Positions 17,156-26,386 of a stretch of 64,000 nucleotides of DNA are shown here, piece after piece; positions within the stretch are counted from its first letter, which is position 1; each line of letters opens with the position of its first letter. The notes below the pieces were generated by a model that was given only the letters and a program-made list of their open reading frames with translations, searched no databases and had not been told where the DNA came from. The position numbers and the translations under genes are program-made. Source of the DNA: an uncultured delta proteobacterium (GTDB taxonomy: Bacteria > Myxococcota > Myxococcia > Myxococcales > 40CM-4-68-19); contig CAIWCD010000023.1 of the NCBI GenBank assembly GCA_903911145.1, positions 1 through 64,000 on the forward strand, in the 5' to 3' direction.

Positions 17156-17176
17156 CGATACCAGCTCGATACCAGC
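17156..17176. repeat. Tandem 10-bp direct repeat
   Basis: CGATACCAGC occurs twice, one base apart, in the 137-base gap between the ATC-hydrolase-like gene and the convergent end of the cystathionine beta-synthase gene. Spacing of 11 bases is one helical turn. There is no promoter-like context for either gene because both end here, so it is probably a chance or mutational duplication. Confidence 0.4.
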
Positions 17177-17198
17177 GCTATCGACTCGAATGGACCAA

Positions 17199-18584
17199 CT
17201 ATCGAACGGCCACGCGCGTCCCAAGCCAATCGATCAGATCGATCTTGGTGAGAATCGCGGCCAGCTTGTCGCCCTCTTTAACAATCGCGACGTGGTCGGT
17301 CGCGAAGAGTTCCTTCAATCGCGAGACCGGTGTGCGCAGCGTGACCACGCCTGCGAGCGGCTTCATGACGGCGCGAATCGAGTCGTCCATCTTGTGCCGG
17401 CCATCGAGGAGCGCTTGCAGCAGATCGACCTCGTGGAGCATCGCGATTGGCTTATTGCCCGGTTCGATGACCGGCAGCTGCGAGATGCCGTGCTTCTTCA
17501 TTAACTCCACTGCCACGCGGGCCTTGTCGTCCGCCTGCACGGTAAACAGTTCGGGCCGCCGTCCCGCGAGCAGATCTGCGACGGTGCCAAGCCGATCCGC
17601 CGGGTCGAGGAAGCCGTTATCCTTCATCCACTCGTCGTTATAGAACTTCGAGATATATCGGCTACCGGAGTCGGGCAGAACGACGAGGATGTTCTTCCCC
17701 TTGCCGAGCTCCTTGGCCAGCTCGACCGCGACGTGAACGGCGGCGCCCGATGATCCGCCGGCGAAGATTCCCTCTTCGCGAGCGAGGCGCCGGGCTGCGG
17801 TGAACGATTCCTTATCGTCGACGCGGCGGATATCGTCGATTACCGAAAGGTCGAGCGCGCCGCAGAGCATATCCTCGCCGATACCTTCAACCTTATAGAC
17901 GTGCGGAGTAATCAACTTCCCCGTCTTGAAGTAGTCGAGATAGACCGAGCCTTCCGGGTCGACGCCGACGTTTTTAATCGACGGATACTTCTCCTTCAGC
18001 AGCTTGCCCGCGCCGCTCATCGTCCCGCCAGTGCCCAATCCTGCGACGAAGAAGTCGGGCTTGATATTGGCCTTCGCGCAGTCGTCGGCCAGCTCTGTGC
18101 CGGTCGAGAGGTAATGGGCCGCGATATTATCCTTGTTATGATACTGGTTGAGCATGAACGAGCCCGGCGTCTCGCGGTGGATGCGCTTGGCGGTCTCGTA
18201 ATAGCTGCGTGGATCCTCGGCGGGCACGTTGGTCGGCGTCACCACGACTTCAGCGCCGAGCGCCTTGAGCGCATTGATCTTCTCGCTCGACATCTTGTCC
18301 GGCATCGTGAAGACGCAGCGATATCCCTTCACCGCGGCCCAGAGCGCGACGCCCATTCCGGTATTGCCCGAAGTATTCTCGACGATGGTCGCGCCCGGCT
18401 TGATCGTGCCTTCGCGCACGGCCTTCTCGAGGATATGCAGCGCCATTCGATCTTTAATCGCGCCGCCCGGATTCATGAACTCGCACTTCGCATAGACGGC
18501 AGCGTCCTCAGGACCCGCGAGGCGATTGAGCCGCACGAGCGGCGTGTTTCCGATGGCGTCGAGGATGTTGGCGAAGACCGGCAT
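17199..18584 (-). CDS. cbs: Cystathionine beta-synthase with C-terminal CBS pair
   Basis: The enzyme condenses homocysteine and serine to cystathionine. The 461-residue product has a PLP fold-type II core with K44 in NPGGAIKDRM, the substrate loop ENTSGNTGMG, the glycine loop GLGTGGTMSGAG and EGIFAGGSSGAAV. Two CBS motifs follow at about residues 345-395 and 403-455, the regulatory module that in eukaryotic CBS binds S-adenosylmethionine and in other proteins binds adenine nucleotides. The start at 18584 has a GGAG site six bases upstream; an in-frame ATG 21 bases earlier is less well supported. With the gamma-lyase gene it forms the reverse-transsulfuration pair. A bacterial O-acetylserine sulfhydrylase is less likely given the CBS pair. 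Confidence 0.92.
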   Translation of the reverse strand: MPVFANILDAIGNTPLVRLNRLAGPEDAAVYAKCEFMNPGGAIKDRMALHILEKAVREGTIKPGATIVENTSGNTGMGVALWAAVKGYRCVFTMPDKMSSEKINALKALGAEVVVTPTNVPAEDPRSYYETAKRIHRETPGSFMLNQYHNKDNIAAHYLSTGTELADDCAKANIKPDFFVAGLGTGGTMSGAGKLLKEKYPSIKNVGVDPEGSVYLDYFKTGKLITPHVYKVEGIGEDMLCGALDLSVIDDIRRVDDKESFTAARRLAREEGIFAGGSSGAAVHVAVELAKELGKGKNILVVLPDSGSRYISKFYNDEWMKDNGFLDPADRLGTVADLLAGRRPELFTVQADDKARVAVELMKKHGISQLPVIEPGNKPIAMLHEVDLLQALLDGRHKMDDSIRAVMKPLAGVVTLRTPVSRLKELFATDHVAIVKEGDKLAAILTKIDLIDWLGTRVAVR

Positions 18585-18745
18585 GTGCGCTCCGAAATGC
18601 CGCATGCGCCTTGAACGCGGGGGAAGCGGCCACCCTTGCGCGCGGCGACTGTATAGACCGAGCGGCGGCTCGCGGGGGAGTCGATTGACCGACCGATGGA
18701 GCGCACCGCTCTCCTTGGCCGGGTTCTGCTACTCTCCGCGCCGCG

Positions 18746-19837
18746 ATGACTGAGACCGAATTGCGAGAGGCCTGCGCAAGCGCCGTCGGGCGCGATGCGA
18801 GCAGCACCCTGGTGACGCGCCTCGCTGGCGGCGCGGGCAACCGCGTCTATTGGCGCATCGAATGGCCGACCCCCTCGGTGACCGTGCGCGCCGTCGAGGG
18901 CGACGCGCTTGACGCCGAGCCCGCGGGCCCGCGTTCGCTCGTCGTGATGGAGCTGCCGCCGGAGCCGGGCAAGAGCGAGGAGGCGAGCCACGAGGTTGCG
19001 CCGGTCGAGTTGCCGTTTCTCAACGTGCATCGCTATCTGAGTGGCATCGGCGTGCGCGTGCCGCGAATCTTTCTCGATGCGCACCAGCGCGGACTGGTGG
19101 TTCTCGAGGACCTGACCGATCGCACGATCGAGCAGGCGCTCCTTGATGGCGGCGATCGCCGCGCGATCTACTCCCGCGCCGTCGAGCAGCTCGCCCGCCT
19201 GCGCGCGCACGCCGAGACGCATCCGGACAACAGCTGCCTCGCCTGGTCTCGCGCCTTCGATTTCGATCTCTACCAGTGGGAGTTCGAGCATTTCATCGAG
19301 TGGGGCCTGCTCGCCCGCCAGGCCACGCCCAGCGCGGCCGAGCTGCTTGAGCTGCGCGCAATCTTCACCGAGGTCAGCCGCGAACTGGCCGCCGCCCCCC
19401 GCTCGTTCACGCACCGCGATTACCAGAGCCGCAACATCATGGTGCTCGACTCGGGTGACCAGGTGGTCATCGACTTCCAGGACGCACTGCAAGGGCCGCG
19501 GCAGTACGACCTGGTGGCGCTGCTTCGCGACAGCTACATCGAGGTCGATCGGCCGCTCATCGACGAGATGCTTTCGCTCTACCAGCAGCGCTTTGCGGAG
19601 GCGGGCGGCGAACATCTCGACCTCGGCGCCTTCAGCACGTTCTTCGATCTGCTCACCGTGCAGCGCAAGCTCAAGGACGCGGGCCGATTCGTCTTCATCG
19701 ATCAGGTGAAGAAGAATCCCGGCTTCCTCAAGCACATTCCGGCGAGCCTCGGTTACGTCAAGGCCGCGCTCGCCCGACTGCCGCAGTTGAAGCGCGCGGC
19801 GGAGATCCTTGCGCGGCACGTACCGGAGCTTCGGTGA
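18746..19837 (+). CDS. AmgK-like aminoglycoside-phosphotransferase-fold sugar kinase
   Basis: This 363-residue kinase of the APH fold has catalytic motif FTHRDYQSRNIMV (H223, D225, N230) and metal-binding motif IDFQDALQGPRQYDLVALLRDSY (D243). The DFQDAxxGPxxYDLxxLLRD pattern is that of AmgK, the kinase that phosphorylates N-acetylmuramate and N-acetylglucosamine at C1 during cell-wall recycling in pseudomonads. AmgK is normally followed by the nucleotidyltransferase MurU, which is absent here; instead a TPR gene is coupled by a GTGA overlap. The N-terminal half (residues 50-85) carries an extra acidic insert. Substrate is inferred, not shown. Confidence 0.8.
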   Translation: MTETELREACASAVGRDASSTLVTRLAGGAGNRVYWRIEWPTPSVTVRAVEGDALDAEPAGPRSLVVMELPPEPGKSEEASHEVAPVELPFLNVHRYLSGIGVRVPRIFLDAHQRGLVVLEDLTDRTIEQALLDGGDRRAIYSRAVEQLARLRAHAETHPDNSCLAWSRAFDFDLYQWEFEHFIEWGLLARQATPSAAELLELRAIFTEVSRELAAAPRSFTHRDYQSRNIMVLDSGDQVVIDFQDALQGPRQYDLVALLRDSYIEVDRPLIDEMLSLYQQRFAEAGGEHLDLGAFSTFFDLLTVQRKLKDAGRFVFIDQVKKNPGFLKHIPASLGYVKAALARLPQLKRAAEILARHVPELR

Positions 19838-21144
19838 GCCTTCGGCGCCTCGCGCTGTTGCCGATCGCGGTTTCGGCCGAAGCCCCCGATGATTCGCTCG
19901 AGCAGGCTGGGAGCGGACTTCCGGATTCCGGGCTGCTCGCGGGATCTGATCGGGCGGCGCTTGCGGAGTGGATCAACTCGGACCTTGCGCAGTGGCTCGC
20001 TTCGTCGGGCGCGCTCGAGGTGCTGCGCATCGAACTCGAAGACAGCGGCGGGGGCGATGCGCAAGAGGATGCCGCGCCGAGCGACGCAGAGGGGGAGGGC
20101 GATTTGCGAGAAGGCGAAGAGCTCTTCTCTCTTGAGTCGATCGCGGAGGCGGCCCGAGCCGTGAATGCCGATCTGGTGCTTGCCTGCGCGTTGGCGGCGG
20201 ACCCGAACGCCGTCGAGTTGACGGGCCTGCTCGTCGATGCCTCGGGAGAAGAGCGCCTGCGTCTGACGCTGGGAGGCGCACTGGGCGCGGCCCATCTGCT
20301 TGCGCAGCGGCTCACGCGCGAGCTGTTGCTCTCGCTCGGTGAGGATGGGTCTGCTCCTGAGCCAGCGGGCGACGAGCAGGTCGATGCAGCCGCGCTGCTT
20401 GCGCTCTGCCGTGGTGCACGCGCGCTCGCCGACGCGGCGCGGGCGCCGGAGAGCGACGATGCGCAAACCCTTGCGCAGAGCGGGCGCGCGCGTTCTCTGC
20501 GCGATCCGTCGACGGGCATCGCCGAGCTGCTCGAGGCGATCACGCTCGCACCGTCGCTGGTCGCGGCGCGCGACCTTCTGCTGCGTGGAGCAGAGGAGGC
20601 TGCGCGTGGCGCGTGGATGCCCTCGTGGCTTTCTGCGCTCGAGCGGCTCACGCTCCTGCTTCCCGGCGACGTCGATGTTCTGGCTGCGCTCGCCGATTAT
20701 CGGCTTCTCCATGACGATCACGATGGCGCCCACGAGCTGCTCCTGCAGGCTCGAGACCTCGCCGATGGCGGAGATGAAGAGGCGCAACTGCTCGCTCGGC
20801 TCGCGTCGCTTGCGGAACATGCGCGCAGATACGACGAGGCCGAGCAGCATCTGCGCGCGGCCACGCGGCTCGCCGACGATCCTGAACTCCACTTGCGCCT
20901 CGGCCTTCTGCTCGCGGCGCACGATCCGGCCGAGTCGGTCCGCTCCCTCCAGCGCGCTGTCGTGTTGGCGCCCGACCACGCGGGTGGCCGGCTGGCGCTT
21001 GCTCGGCAGCTTCGCGCGCAAGGTGAACTCGGGCGGGCCGCGACAGAGGCCGCTCGCGCCGTGCAGCTTTCTCAGGGTGATCCGTCCCTCGCGCAATCGG
21101 CGGCCGCGCTGCTGCGGGAGCTGATCGAGAGCGCGCAACCGTAG
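19834..21144 (+). CDS. TPR-repeat protein, translationally coupled to the kinase gene
   Basis: The 436-residue product starts with GTG inside the kinase stop. Residues 1-170 form an alpha/beta region (LRRLALLPIAVSAEAP, LVLACALAADPNAV, LLVDASGEERLRLTLGG) reminiscent of the nucleotide-free domains found in front of TPR arrays. The C-terminal half holds at least four TPR units (LARLASLAEHARRYDEAEQHL, LHLRLGLLLAAHDPAESVRSL, GRLALARQLRAQGELGRAATEA). No signal peptide is visible, so it is probably cytosolic. The coupling suggests a partner for the sugar kinase. Function unknown. Confidence 0.7.
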   Translation: MSLRRLALLPIAVSAEAPDDSLEQAGSGLPDSGLLAGSDRAALAEWINSDLAQWLASSGALEVLRIELEDSGGGDAQEDAAPSDAEGEGDLREGEELFSLESIAEAARAVNADLVLACALAADPNAVELTGLLVDASGEERLRLTLGGALGAAHLLAQRLTRELLLSLGEDGSAPEPAGDEQVDAAALLALCRGARALADAARAPESDDAQTLAQSGRARSLRDPSTGIAELLEAITLAPSLVAARDLLLRGAEEAARGAWMPSWLSALERLTLLLPGDVDVLAALADYRLLHDDHDGAHELLLQARDLADGGDEEAQLLARLASLAEHARRYDEAEQHLRAATRLADDPELHLRLGLLLAAHDPAESVRSLQRAVVLAPDHAGGRLALARQLRAQGELGRAATEAARAVQLSQGDPSLAQSAAALLRELIESAQP

Positions 21145-21225
21145 GCGTCCTGTCCCCGAAGCAGACGAGCCGCCCCGCTTTCGCAGGACGGCCCGAAGGC
21201 ACATCGATACACGCGTCCGGTTCGG

Positions 21226-23385
21226 CTAGGGAACCGGCTTGGAGTCGATGTTCAGCGAGTTCTTGGCCTGCTCCGCCGTCGCCGCCTTGATGGTGGCGCT
21301 CGACAGATACGCAGTCGTCGCATCGATCACCACGCGCGGATAGAAGCCCGCCGCCGTGACGTGATCGTTTCCGCGAAGAATCGACGGCGCCGCAGTGACC
21401 GTGCTCGCGCTCGGATCCCACTGGGCGAACTTCAGCGAGACCTGCGTGCCATCCTGGTACGCGACCGCGACCTTGCCGGAGTTGGTGAACGCGATCCCGC
21501 TCTGCACGCCGGGGAACGTCTGCGGATGCCAGGCTGCACCCGCGGCCGCGAGGCCGTTGTCGATGACGTGGATGTTGTTGTGCGTCGAGCCCACGTCGTG
21601 CTTCGCATGCGCGATGAGTGTGTCGGCCTGGTAGAGCAGGAACTGCTGCGTCGTCAGGTCCTGGAATCCGATCGCGATGCGTCCACCGGCAGACCCCGCC
21701 GGCCCGATCGCGAGCGACGGGAAGCGGCCCGTGTCGCGCTTGGGCGCAGGGGCGAGGTCGATGCCATCGAGGACGACGGGAGCAGCGAACCCGGGCGTCG
21801 TGACGGTGCCGCCCGACGCGATGTTGCCGCCGATGACCGCCTTGAGCGCCTGGTTGATCGAGTCGTAGTACGCGATGACCGGGAGGTCGTCCTTGAACTT
21901 CAACGACGGCATCAGGCCCGTTCCCTGCGGAACGTCGGTCTGCGCGGCCGTCTGCACCGAGGGATCACAGACAGGCGTCTGGTTTGTATCGGTCCCCTTC
22001 ACGCAGGTGTTCTGGCCGGTGCATGCAGGAGTGCAGGTCGGCGCGGGAACGGCGCAGCGGCTTCCACCTGGCGCGTTCGGGTCCGCGACGCAGACGGTCG
22101 AGGCGCTGCAGCCGCCACCGCACGGAGGCGCGGGGCGAACGAGCTGCTCGACGAGGATGGGCGAGGACCAGTCTGCGCGAGACGTCGGCTGCGCCTTGGT
22201 CGCGACGATGTAATAGAGCGCCGTGGTCGGCCCCGTCTCCGTGTTCGCGTTCGTGTCGAGGCTCGCGCGCTGGAAGTAGGCGATGGCCGGAATGTTCTGC
22301 GACGTCAGCGCGATCGACGTGAAGAGACCGACGTCGCCCGTCATGCCGCCGCCAACGCCAGCGCTGGTTCCGTCGAGCGTGACCGGCGCCGACCAGTTCG
22401 CGTTCGCGCCACCGTAGCGGGCGATGAACTTCAGGTCGCCGTTGTCGACATCGTAATACGAAATGTAGAGGTCTCCGGTCAGCGACGCCGCGATCGAGCT
22501 GTACTGGCCGACGTTCGGACCCGGATTGGTGATGCCGTTGCGCGGGCCGTTCGGATCGCCGCCGAGCGTGCCGGTCGCGGGAACGCCGTCGATCCACTGG
22601 CGCTTGGTCGGCGTGGTCAGGTTGCTCTTGTCGTACGAGTAGACGACGAGGTCGCCGTACTCACCGTCATACGCGCTGACATACAGCGACGTGCCGGCCT
22701 GCGCGAGGCTCGAGTGGCGCGCGACATCGTGCACCACCAGCGGCGGCAGCTCGATGCAGTCGCACGTCTCGGTGGCGAGGTCGCAGGTGTCGAAGATGTT
22801 GGTCGGGTTGTGCAGCACGAGCATCTGCCCGACGGGGCAGGTGCGCTGGCAGGTCGGCGAGGTCTTCGGCGCCGGCGAGCAGTAGTTCGTCTCCGTGATG
22901 CAGACCTGGTCTTCGCCGTTCTTCATCGGGCAGCCGCCGTTGCAGGGAGGCGCGCCCACGCAGAAGTTGTTGAAGCAGACGGTGCTCGGGTCGGTGCAGG
23001 CGCCCGAGGGCGAGCAGGCCGCGAACGTGCAACCGAGGCCGCTCGGACGCACGCCGATGGTCTGGCAGACTTCGCCCTGGACGGGGCACGAACCCGGGCC
23101 GGTGCACGAGGTGAACTTGTCAGCGCAGAAGTGGCCCTGGAGGTTGCAGATCTGCGAGGGGCAGCAGTCGTCCGCCGTGTCGCAGGTGCGCGCCGCTTCG
23201 ACGCAGGCCGGGATCGGGACGGCGGTCGTGTCGCAGTACCAGCGTGTATCGCCACCGTGCAGGTTGATGCAGTCCTGTGTCGATTGGCATCCGGCCGTCT
23301 GCGTCCTGTCGTTCTTGCACGCGGAGAGCGCGGCGGCGGCGATGAGAGCGGCAACCAGGCTGCTGCGAAGGGTACACGACGTCAT
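21226..23385 (-). CDS. Large Cys-rich lipoprotein with propeller-like repeats
   Basis: The 719-residue lipoprotein has lipobox LSAC and then a dense Cys-rich region through about residue 195, with repeated C-x5-C and CC pairs (CDTADDCCPSQIC, CNGGCPMKNGEDQVC) of the kind annotated as dickkopf- or EGF-like in myxobacteria. The rest shows repeats such as YSSIAASLTGDLYISYYDVDNGDLKF and FPSLAIGPAGSAGGRIAIGFQD, about 70-90 residues apart, interrupted by a second Cys patch (CGGGCSASTVC) near residue 400. This resembles a beta-propeller on the cell surface. No enzyme motif was found. It converges with the TPR gene and is divergent from the M1 peptidase gene. Confidence 0.75.
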   Translation of the reverse strand: MTSCTLRSSLVAALIAAAALSACKNDRTQTAGCQSTQDCINLHGGDTRWYCDTTAVPIPACVEAARTCDTADDCCPSQICNLQGHFCADKFTSCTGPGSCPVQGEVCQTIGVRPSGLGCTFAACSPSGACTDPSTVCFNNFCVGAPPCNGGCPMKNGEDQVCITETNYCSPAPKTSPTCQRTCPVGQMLVLHNPTNIFDTCDLATETCDCIELPPLVVHDVARHSSLAQAGTSLYVSAYDGEYGDLVVYSYDKSNLTTPTKRQWIDGVPATGTLGGDPNGPRNGITNPGPNVGQYSSIAASLTGDLYISYYDVDNGDLKFIARYGGANANWSAPVTLDGTSAGVGGGMTGDVGLFTSIALTSQNIPAIAYFQRASLDTNANTETGPTTALYYIVATKAQPTSRADWSSPILVEQLVRPAPPCGGGCSASTVCVADPNAPGGSRCAVPAPTCTPACTGQNTCVKGTDTNQTPVCDPSVQTAAQTDVPQGTGLMPSLKFKDDLPVIAYYDSINQALKAVIGGNIASGGTVTTPGFAAPVVLDGIDLAPAPKRDTGRFPSLAIGPAGSAGGRIAIGFQDLTTQQFLLYQADTLIAHAKHDVGSTHNNIHVIDNGLAAAGAAWHPQTFPGVQSGIAFTNSGKVAVAYQDGTQVSLKFAQWDPSASTVTAAPSILRGNDHVTAAGFYPRVVIDATTAYLSSATIKAATAEQAKNSLNIDSKPVP

Positions 23386-23573
23386 CAGACGACCTCTGAA
23401 GCAACCCGAAGGGAGAATCCCGTCCGGACAGGGAATAGACAGTCGGGCAGTTTACCAGCCCCTTCGGCGGCGCAGCAACGGCGTGGGCCTCGGGCAGACG
23501 ACCGATGAGACGGCTGGGCGTCGGCGCCGCTCTGGGCGCGCCTCTACGCGATAGAGTGCCGCCTCGGACGCTG

Positions 23574-25523
23574 ATGATTGCTCTCGCCCTCGCTGCCACG
23601 CTGCACGCTGTTCTCGCCGCGCCCCCCCTGGCGGCAGAGGCCGCGCCGTCGCCGCGAATCTCCGCGGATGAGCTCGAGCTGCTGCGCCGATCGCTGCGCC
23701 CGGACGGTCTCGCCGAGCTGTTGTCCCACGCCGCACCGCTTGCGCAGCTGCCTCTCTCTGAGGTCGATGCCCAGCTCGATCTCGACAACGCGCGCATCGA
23801 CGGCCACCTGCGGCTGCTCTTCACCAATCGGGAGCGCGCGCCCATCTCCGATCTGGTGCTGCGGCTGATCCCCAACGCGCCATCGCTCAAGTCTGGCAGT
23901 GCGATGCGGGTGGATGAAGTGCGGGTCGATGGGCGGCCGCTCAGCGCGCGATCGCACGGCTCGGTCGTCGAGATCCCACTTGGGTTGCCGCTGGCGCCGA
24001 ATGCGACGCTCGTGTTGACGCTGGTCTTCCACGGCAAGCTGTCCAGAGTGAAACCGGGAGAGGATCTGCTCGCGCCGTCGGCAGAGCTTCTCGCGCAGCT
24101 TGCACCCGGGCTCGGGACGATGGGCGGCTCCTCGTCGCGCGCGGCAGAGGCTGGCGCGCGTCGGGGATATGCGACCTTCGCGGTCAGCCAGGCGGGCGCG
24201 CTGCTGCTCGACTGGTATCCGCAGCTCGCTGCGCGCGTGGGCTCGGCCTGGGACGTTCGCGAGACGGGGCCTCTTGGCGATTCGCTGCACGCGGATGTCT
24301 CGTCGGCGCTCGTGTCGCTCTCGGTGGCGCGCGGCCTCCGCGTCGAGGGGGCGGGAGTTGCGCTCGGCCAGCATGAGAGCGGTGCGGGCGAGGTCGCGAC
24401 GTTCGCGCTCGCTGGCCTGCGCGGTGCGCTGGGCGTCGCGGTGCTGCGCGCGCCCGAGGAGCTCTCCGACGAGGTGCATCCAGAGGGGGATCTGCGCCTG
24501 CCTCCGATTCGTCTGCGCGCTGCCTCTCTCCACGGGCCGGCCGGGGCGCGAGCGCTGCTTGCGTGCGCACGCGATGCTCTCGGCGAAATTTCTCCTCGCT
24601 GGGGCGCCTATCCGTGGGCCGATCTGCTGCTGCTCGAAGCGCCGCTCACAGGAGGTGCCGGCGGCGTCGAGCAGTCTGGGCTCGTGGTGCTCTCACGCGG
24701 ACTGGGAGGCGGCGTCGCGAGTCCGCTCTCGGGCGCAACCTCGGCGAGCGATCCGCTCCCGGACGGCCCGGGACTCTTCTCCTTCACCTGTCACCACGAG
24801 GTCGCGCACCAGTGGTTCCCCAGCGTCGTCGGCAGCGATCCGCGTCGCGCACCCTGGCTCGACGAGGCCCTCGCTCAGGATGCTGCGGTGCGGGTCGCCC
24901 AGTCCGTCGCTGGCGGCGGCGATGCGGGAAAGTTCGCGGCCCAGACAGCTTCGCGCCGCTTCGTCACGCTCAACTACCAGGCGATGCGCCGGCTCGGCCA
25001 TGCCGATGGACGCGTCGATCGCGCAGCAGATGAATTCCACTCACCCGTCGCCTACTCCGGTCTGATCTACGGAAAGGCGCCGCTCTATCTCGCGGCGGTG
25101 CGCGCGCTGATCGGAGACGAGCGATTCGACGAGGCGCTGCGAACTCTGCGCGGGCAGCGCGCGTTTCGCGAGGGGAGCGCGGCGGATCTTCTCGGCGCCT
25201 TCGCGAAGGCCGACCCCGCGAGGACAGAGCAGCTCGAGGCCCTCGCCGCGCGATGGCTGCGCGAGAAGCACGGCGACGAGGACATCGCCCCTCTCGATGC
25301 CTCCGATCTCCTCGACAGTCTGGGCGGCGGCGCGCCGTCGGTGGAAAGCCTGGCGCAGTTGGTGCGTCTGCTGGGCGCTGCGGGGAAGGGCGCAAACAGC
25401 GGGACCGCGCCAGTGCTCGACGATCGCTCGCTGCGGCGGGCCCTGCGTGAGCTGGAGAAGTCGATGCCGGAACTGCGGGAGTTGCTGCAGCAGGGCAATG
25501 GAGGGAGCGGGCTGCCGCCGTAG
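23574..25523 (+). CDS. Secreted M1-family zinc aminopeptidase-like protein
   Basis: The 649-residue product has a signal peptide over the first 25 residues. The zinc site is complete: H408-E409-V-A-H412, followed by E431 in WLDEALAQ with the exact 18-residue spacing of M1 peptidases. The upstream beta-sandwich (residues 60-200) and the helical C-terminal domain fit the M1 layout. The GAMEN exopeptidase motif of classical aminopeptidases is not evident, so the specificity may differ. A longer start 69 bases upstream exists, but the signal peptide favours 23574. It probably acts in the periplasm or is secreted, which fits a predatory or proteolytic lifestyle. The gene stands alone on its strand. 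Confidence 0.85.
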   Translation: MIALALAATLHAVLAAPPLAAEAAPSPRISADELELLRRSLRPDGLAELLSHAAPLAQLPLSEVDAQLDLDNARIDGHLRLLFTNRERAPISDLVLRLIPNAPSLKSGSAMRVDEVRVDGRPLSARSHGSVVEIPLGLPLAPNATLVLTLVFHGKLSRVKPGEDLLAPSAELLAQLAPGLGTMGGSSSRAAEAGARRGYATFAVSQAGALLLDWYPQLAARVGSAWDVRETGPLGDSLHADVSSALVSLSVARGLRVEGAGVALGQHESGAGEVATFALAGLRGALGVAVLRAPEELSDEVHPEGDLRLPPIRLRAASLHGPAGARALLACARDALGEISPRWGAYPWADLLLLEAPLTGGAGGVEQSGLVVLSRGLGGGVASPLSGATSASDPLPDGPGLFSFTCHHEVAHQWFPSVVGSDPRRAPWLDEALAQDAAVRVAQSVAGGGDAGKFAAQTASRRFVTLNYQAMRRLGHADGRVDRAADEFHSPVAYSGLIYGKAPLYLAAVRALIGDERFDEALRTLRGQRAFREGSAADLLGAFAKADPARTEQLEALAARWLREKHGDEDIAPLDASDLLDSLGGGAPSVESLAQLVRLLGAAGKGANSGTAPVLDDRSLRRALRELEKSMPELRELLQQGNGGSGLPP

Positions 25524-25597
25524 ACAGACCAAGGAGGAAGCGACTTTCTTCTGGCGTGTAACTTCCTAATCAGCAGTCACTTGCCAAAGACAAGTAA

Positions 25598-26374
25598 CTA
25601 TCTGGCTGGGAAATCTCCGAGCAGAAGTGCGACGCTGCGATCGAGGTCGGCGAAGTTCTCGACGACGATCTCGGCTCCGTGCACGCCCAGATCGTGCGCT
25701 GTGAAGCGGCCGGTCGCGACGCCGCAGGCCGGCAGCCCTGCCTCGTGTGCGGCAAGGATCCCGCGCGGCGTGTCGTCGATGACGAGCGCCTCGGTGGCGC
25801 CCCGCGCCCTCGCGCGCTCCCAGGCCTTCCTGACGATCTCGGGTCGCGGCTCTGCGTCGCTGCCGTAGCCGCCGAACGAAAAGTGGCTCCAGAGTCCGGC
25901 GCTGCCGAGCTTGAGCTCTGCGCCGCGCTCGAGATTTCCCGTGCACAGGCCAAGAAGAATCCCGTCGCGCGTCGCGAGATGCGGGATGAGCGCGTCGATT
26001 CCCGGCTGAGGTGCAAACGCACCCTGCGCACACTCGACGGAGAGCGCTGCGAGATAGCCCTCGAGGACCGCTTCAATCTCGCTCTCGCGCACGAGCTGCA
26101 TCCGCTCCTGGATCGGCAAGGCGGCAAGCTTCACCGCCTCGTCGGGATCGCGGAAGATCACGCCCTGCGCGGGCGCGCGCTCCTCTCGAAGGTGGCCGAG
26201 CTCCGCCGCGAGCAGAATCCGCACGATCGCCCGATCGGTCATTCCGTCGAGCCGCATCTTGCGCAACTCCTCGAGTGCGGCCGGCCGCGCATGCAGCGTC
26301 GCCGCGAGCGCGCGCGTGCCTGCTCCCTTGCTGCGGGTCAGCGTGCCGTCGATGTCCCAGAGCAGCGCGCGCAT
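25598..26374 (-). CDS. HAD-superfamily phosphatase
   Basis: The 258-residue product has HAD motif I WDIDGTLT with nucleophile D7 and acid/base D9, motif II in LGLCTGN, and motif III/IV in KAWERARARG...VIDDTPRGI. The helical cap at residues 15-90 makes it a C1-cap phosphatase of the phosphoglycolate phosphatase/beta-phosphoglucomutase group. Substrate cannot be told. It lies about 12 bases after the Gly-linker lipoprotein gene on the same strand and is probably the last gene of that transcript. A GTG six bases earlier is an alternative start. Confidence 0.88.
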   Translation of the reverse strand: MRALLWDIDGTLTRSKGAGTRALAATLHARPAALEELRKMRLDGMTDRAIVRILLAAELGHLREERAPAQGVIFRDPDEAVKLAALPIQERMQLVRESEIEAVLEGYLAALSVECAQGAFAPQPGIDALIPHLATRDGILLGLCTGNLERGAELKLGSAGLWSHFSFGGYGSDAEPRPEIVRKAWERARARGATEALVIDDTPRGILAAHEAGLPACGVATGRFTAHDLGVHGAEIVVENFADLDRSVALLLGDFPAR

Positions 26375-26386
26375 CGCCACGAGCCG

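Noticed and set aside
21146-21190. CGTCCTG/CAGGACG inverted repeat between convergent genes
   Set aside because: Seven-base arms with a 31-base loop and no T-run; likely chance at this GC content.
21361-23508. 715-codon plus-strand frame opposite the Cys-rich lipoprotein
   Set aside because: Antisense artefact of high GC; the minus strand has a signal peptide, lipobox and ordered Cys.
25575-25599. AGTCACTTG/CAAGTAACT imperfect stem between the M1 peptidase and HAD genes
   Set aside because: It has a mismatch, overlaps the HAD stop codon and lacks a T-run, so I do not call it a terminator.
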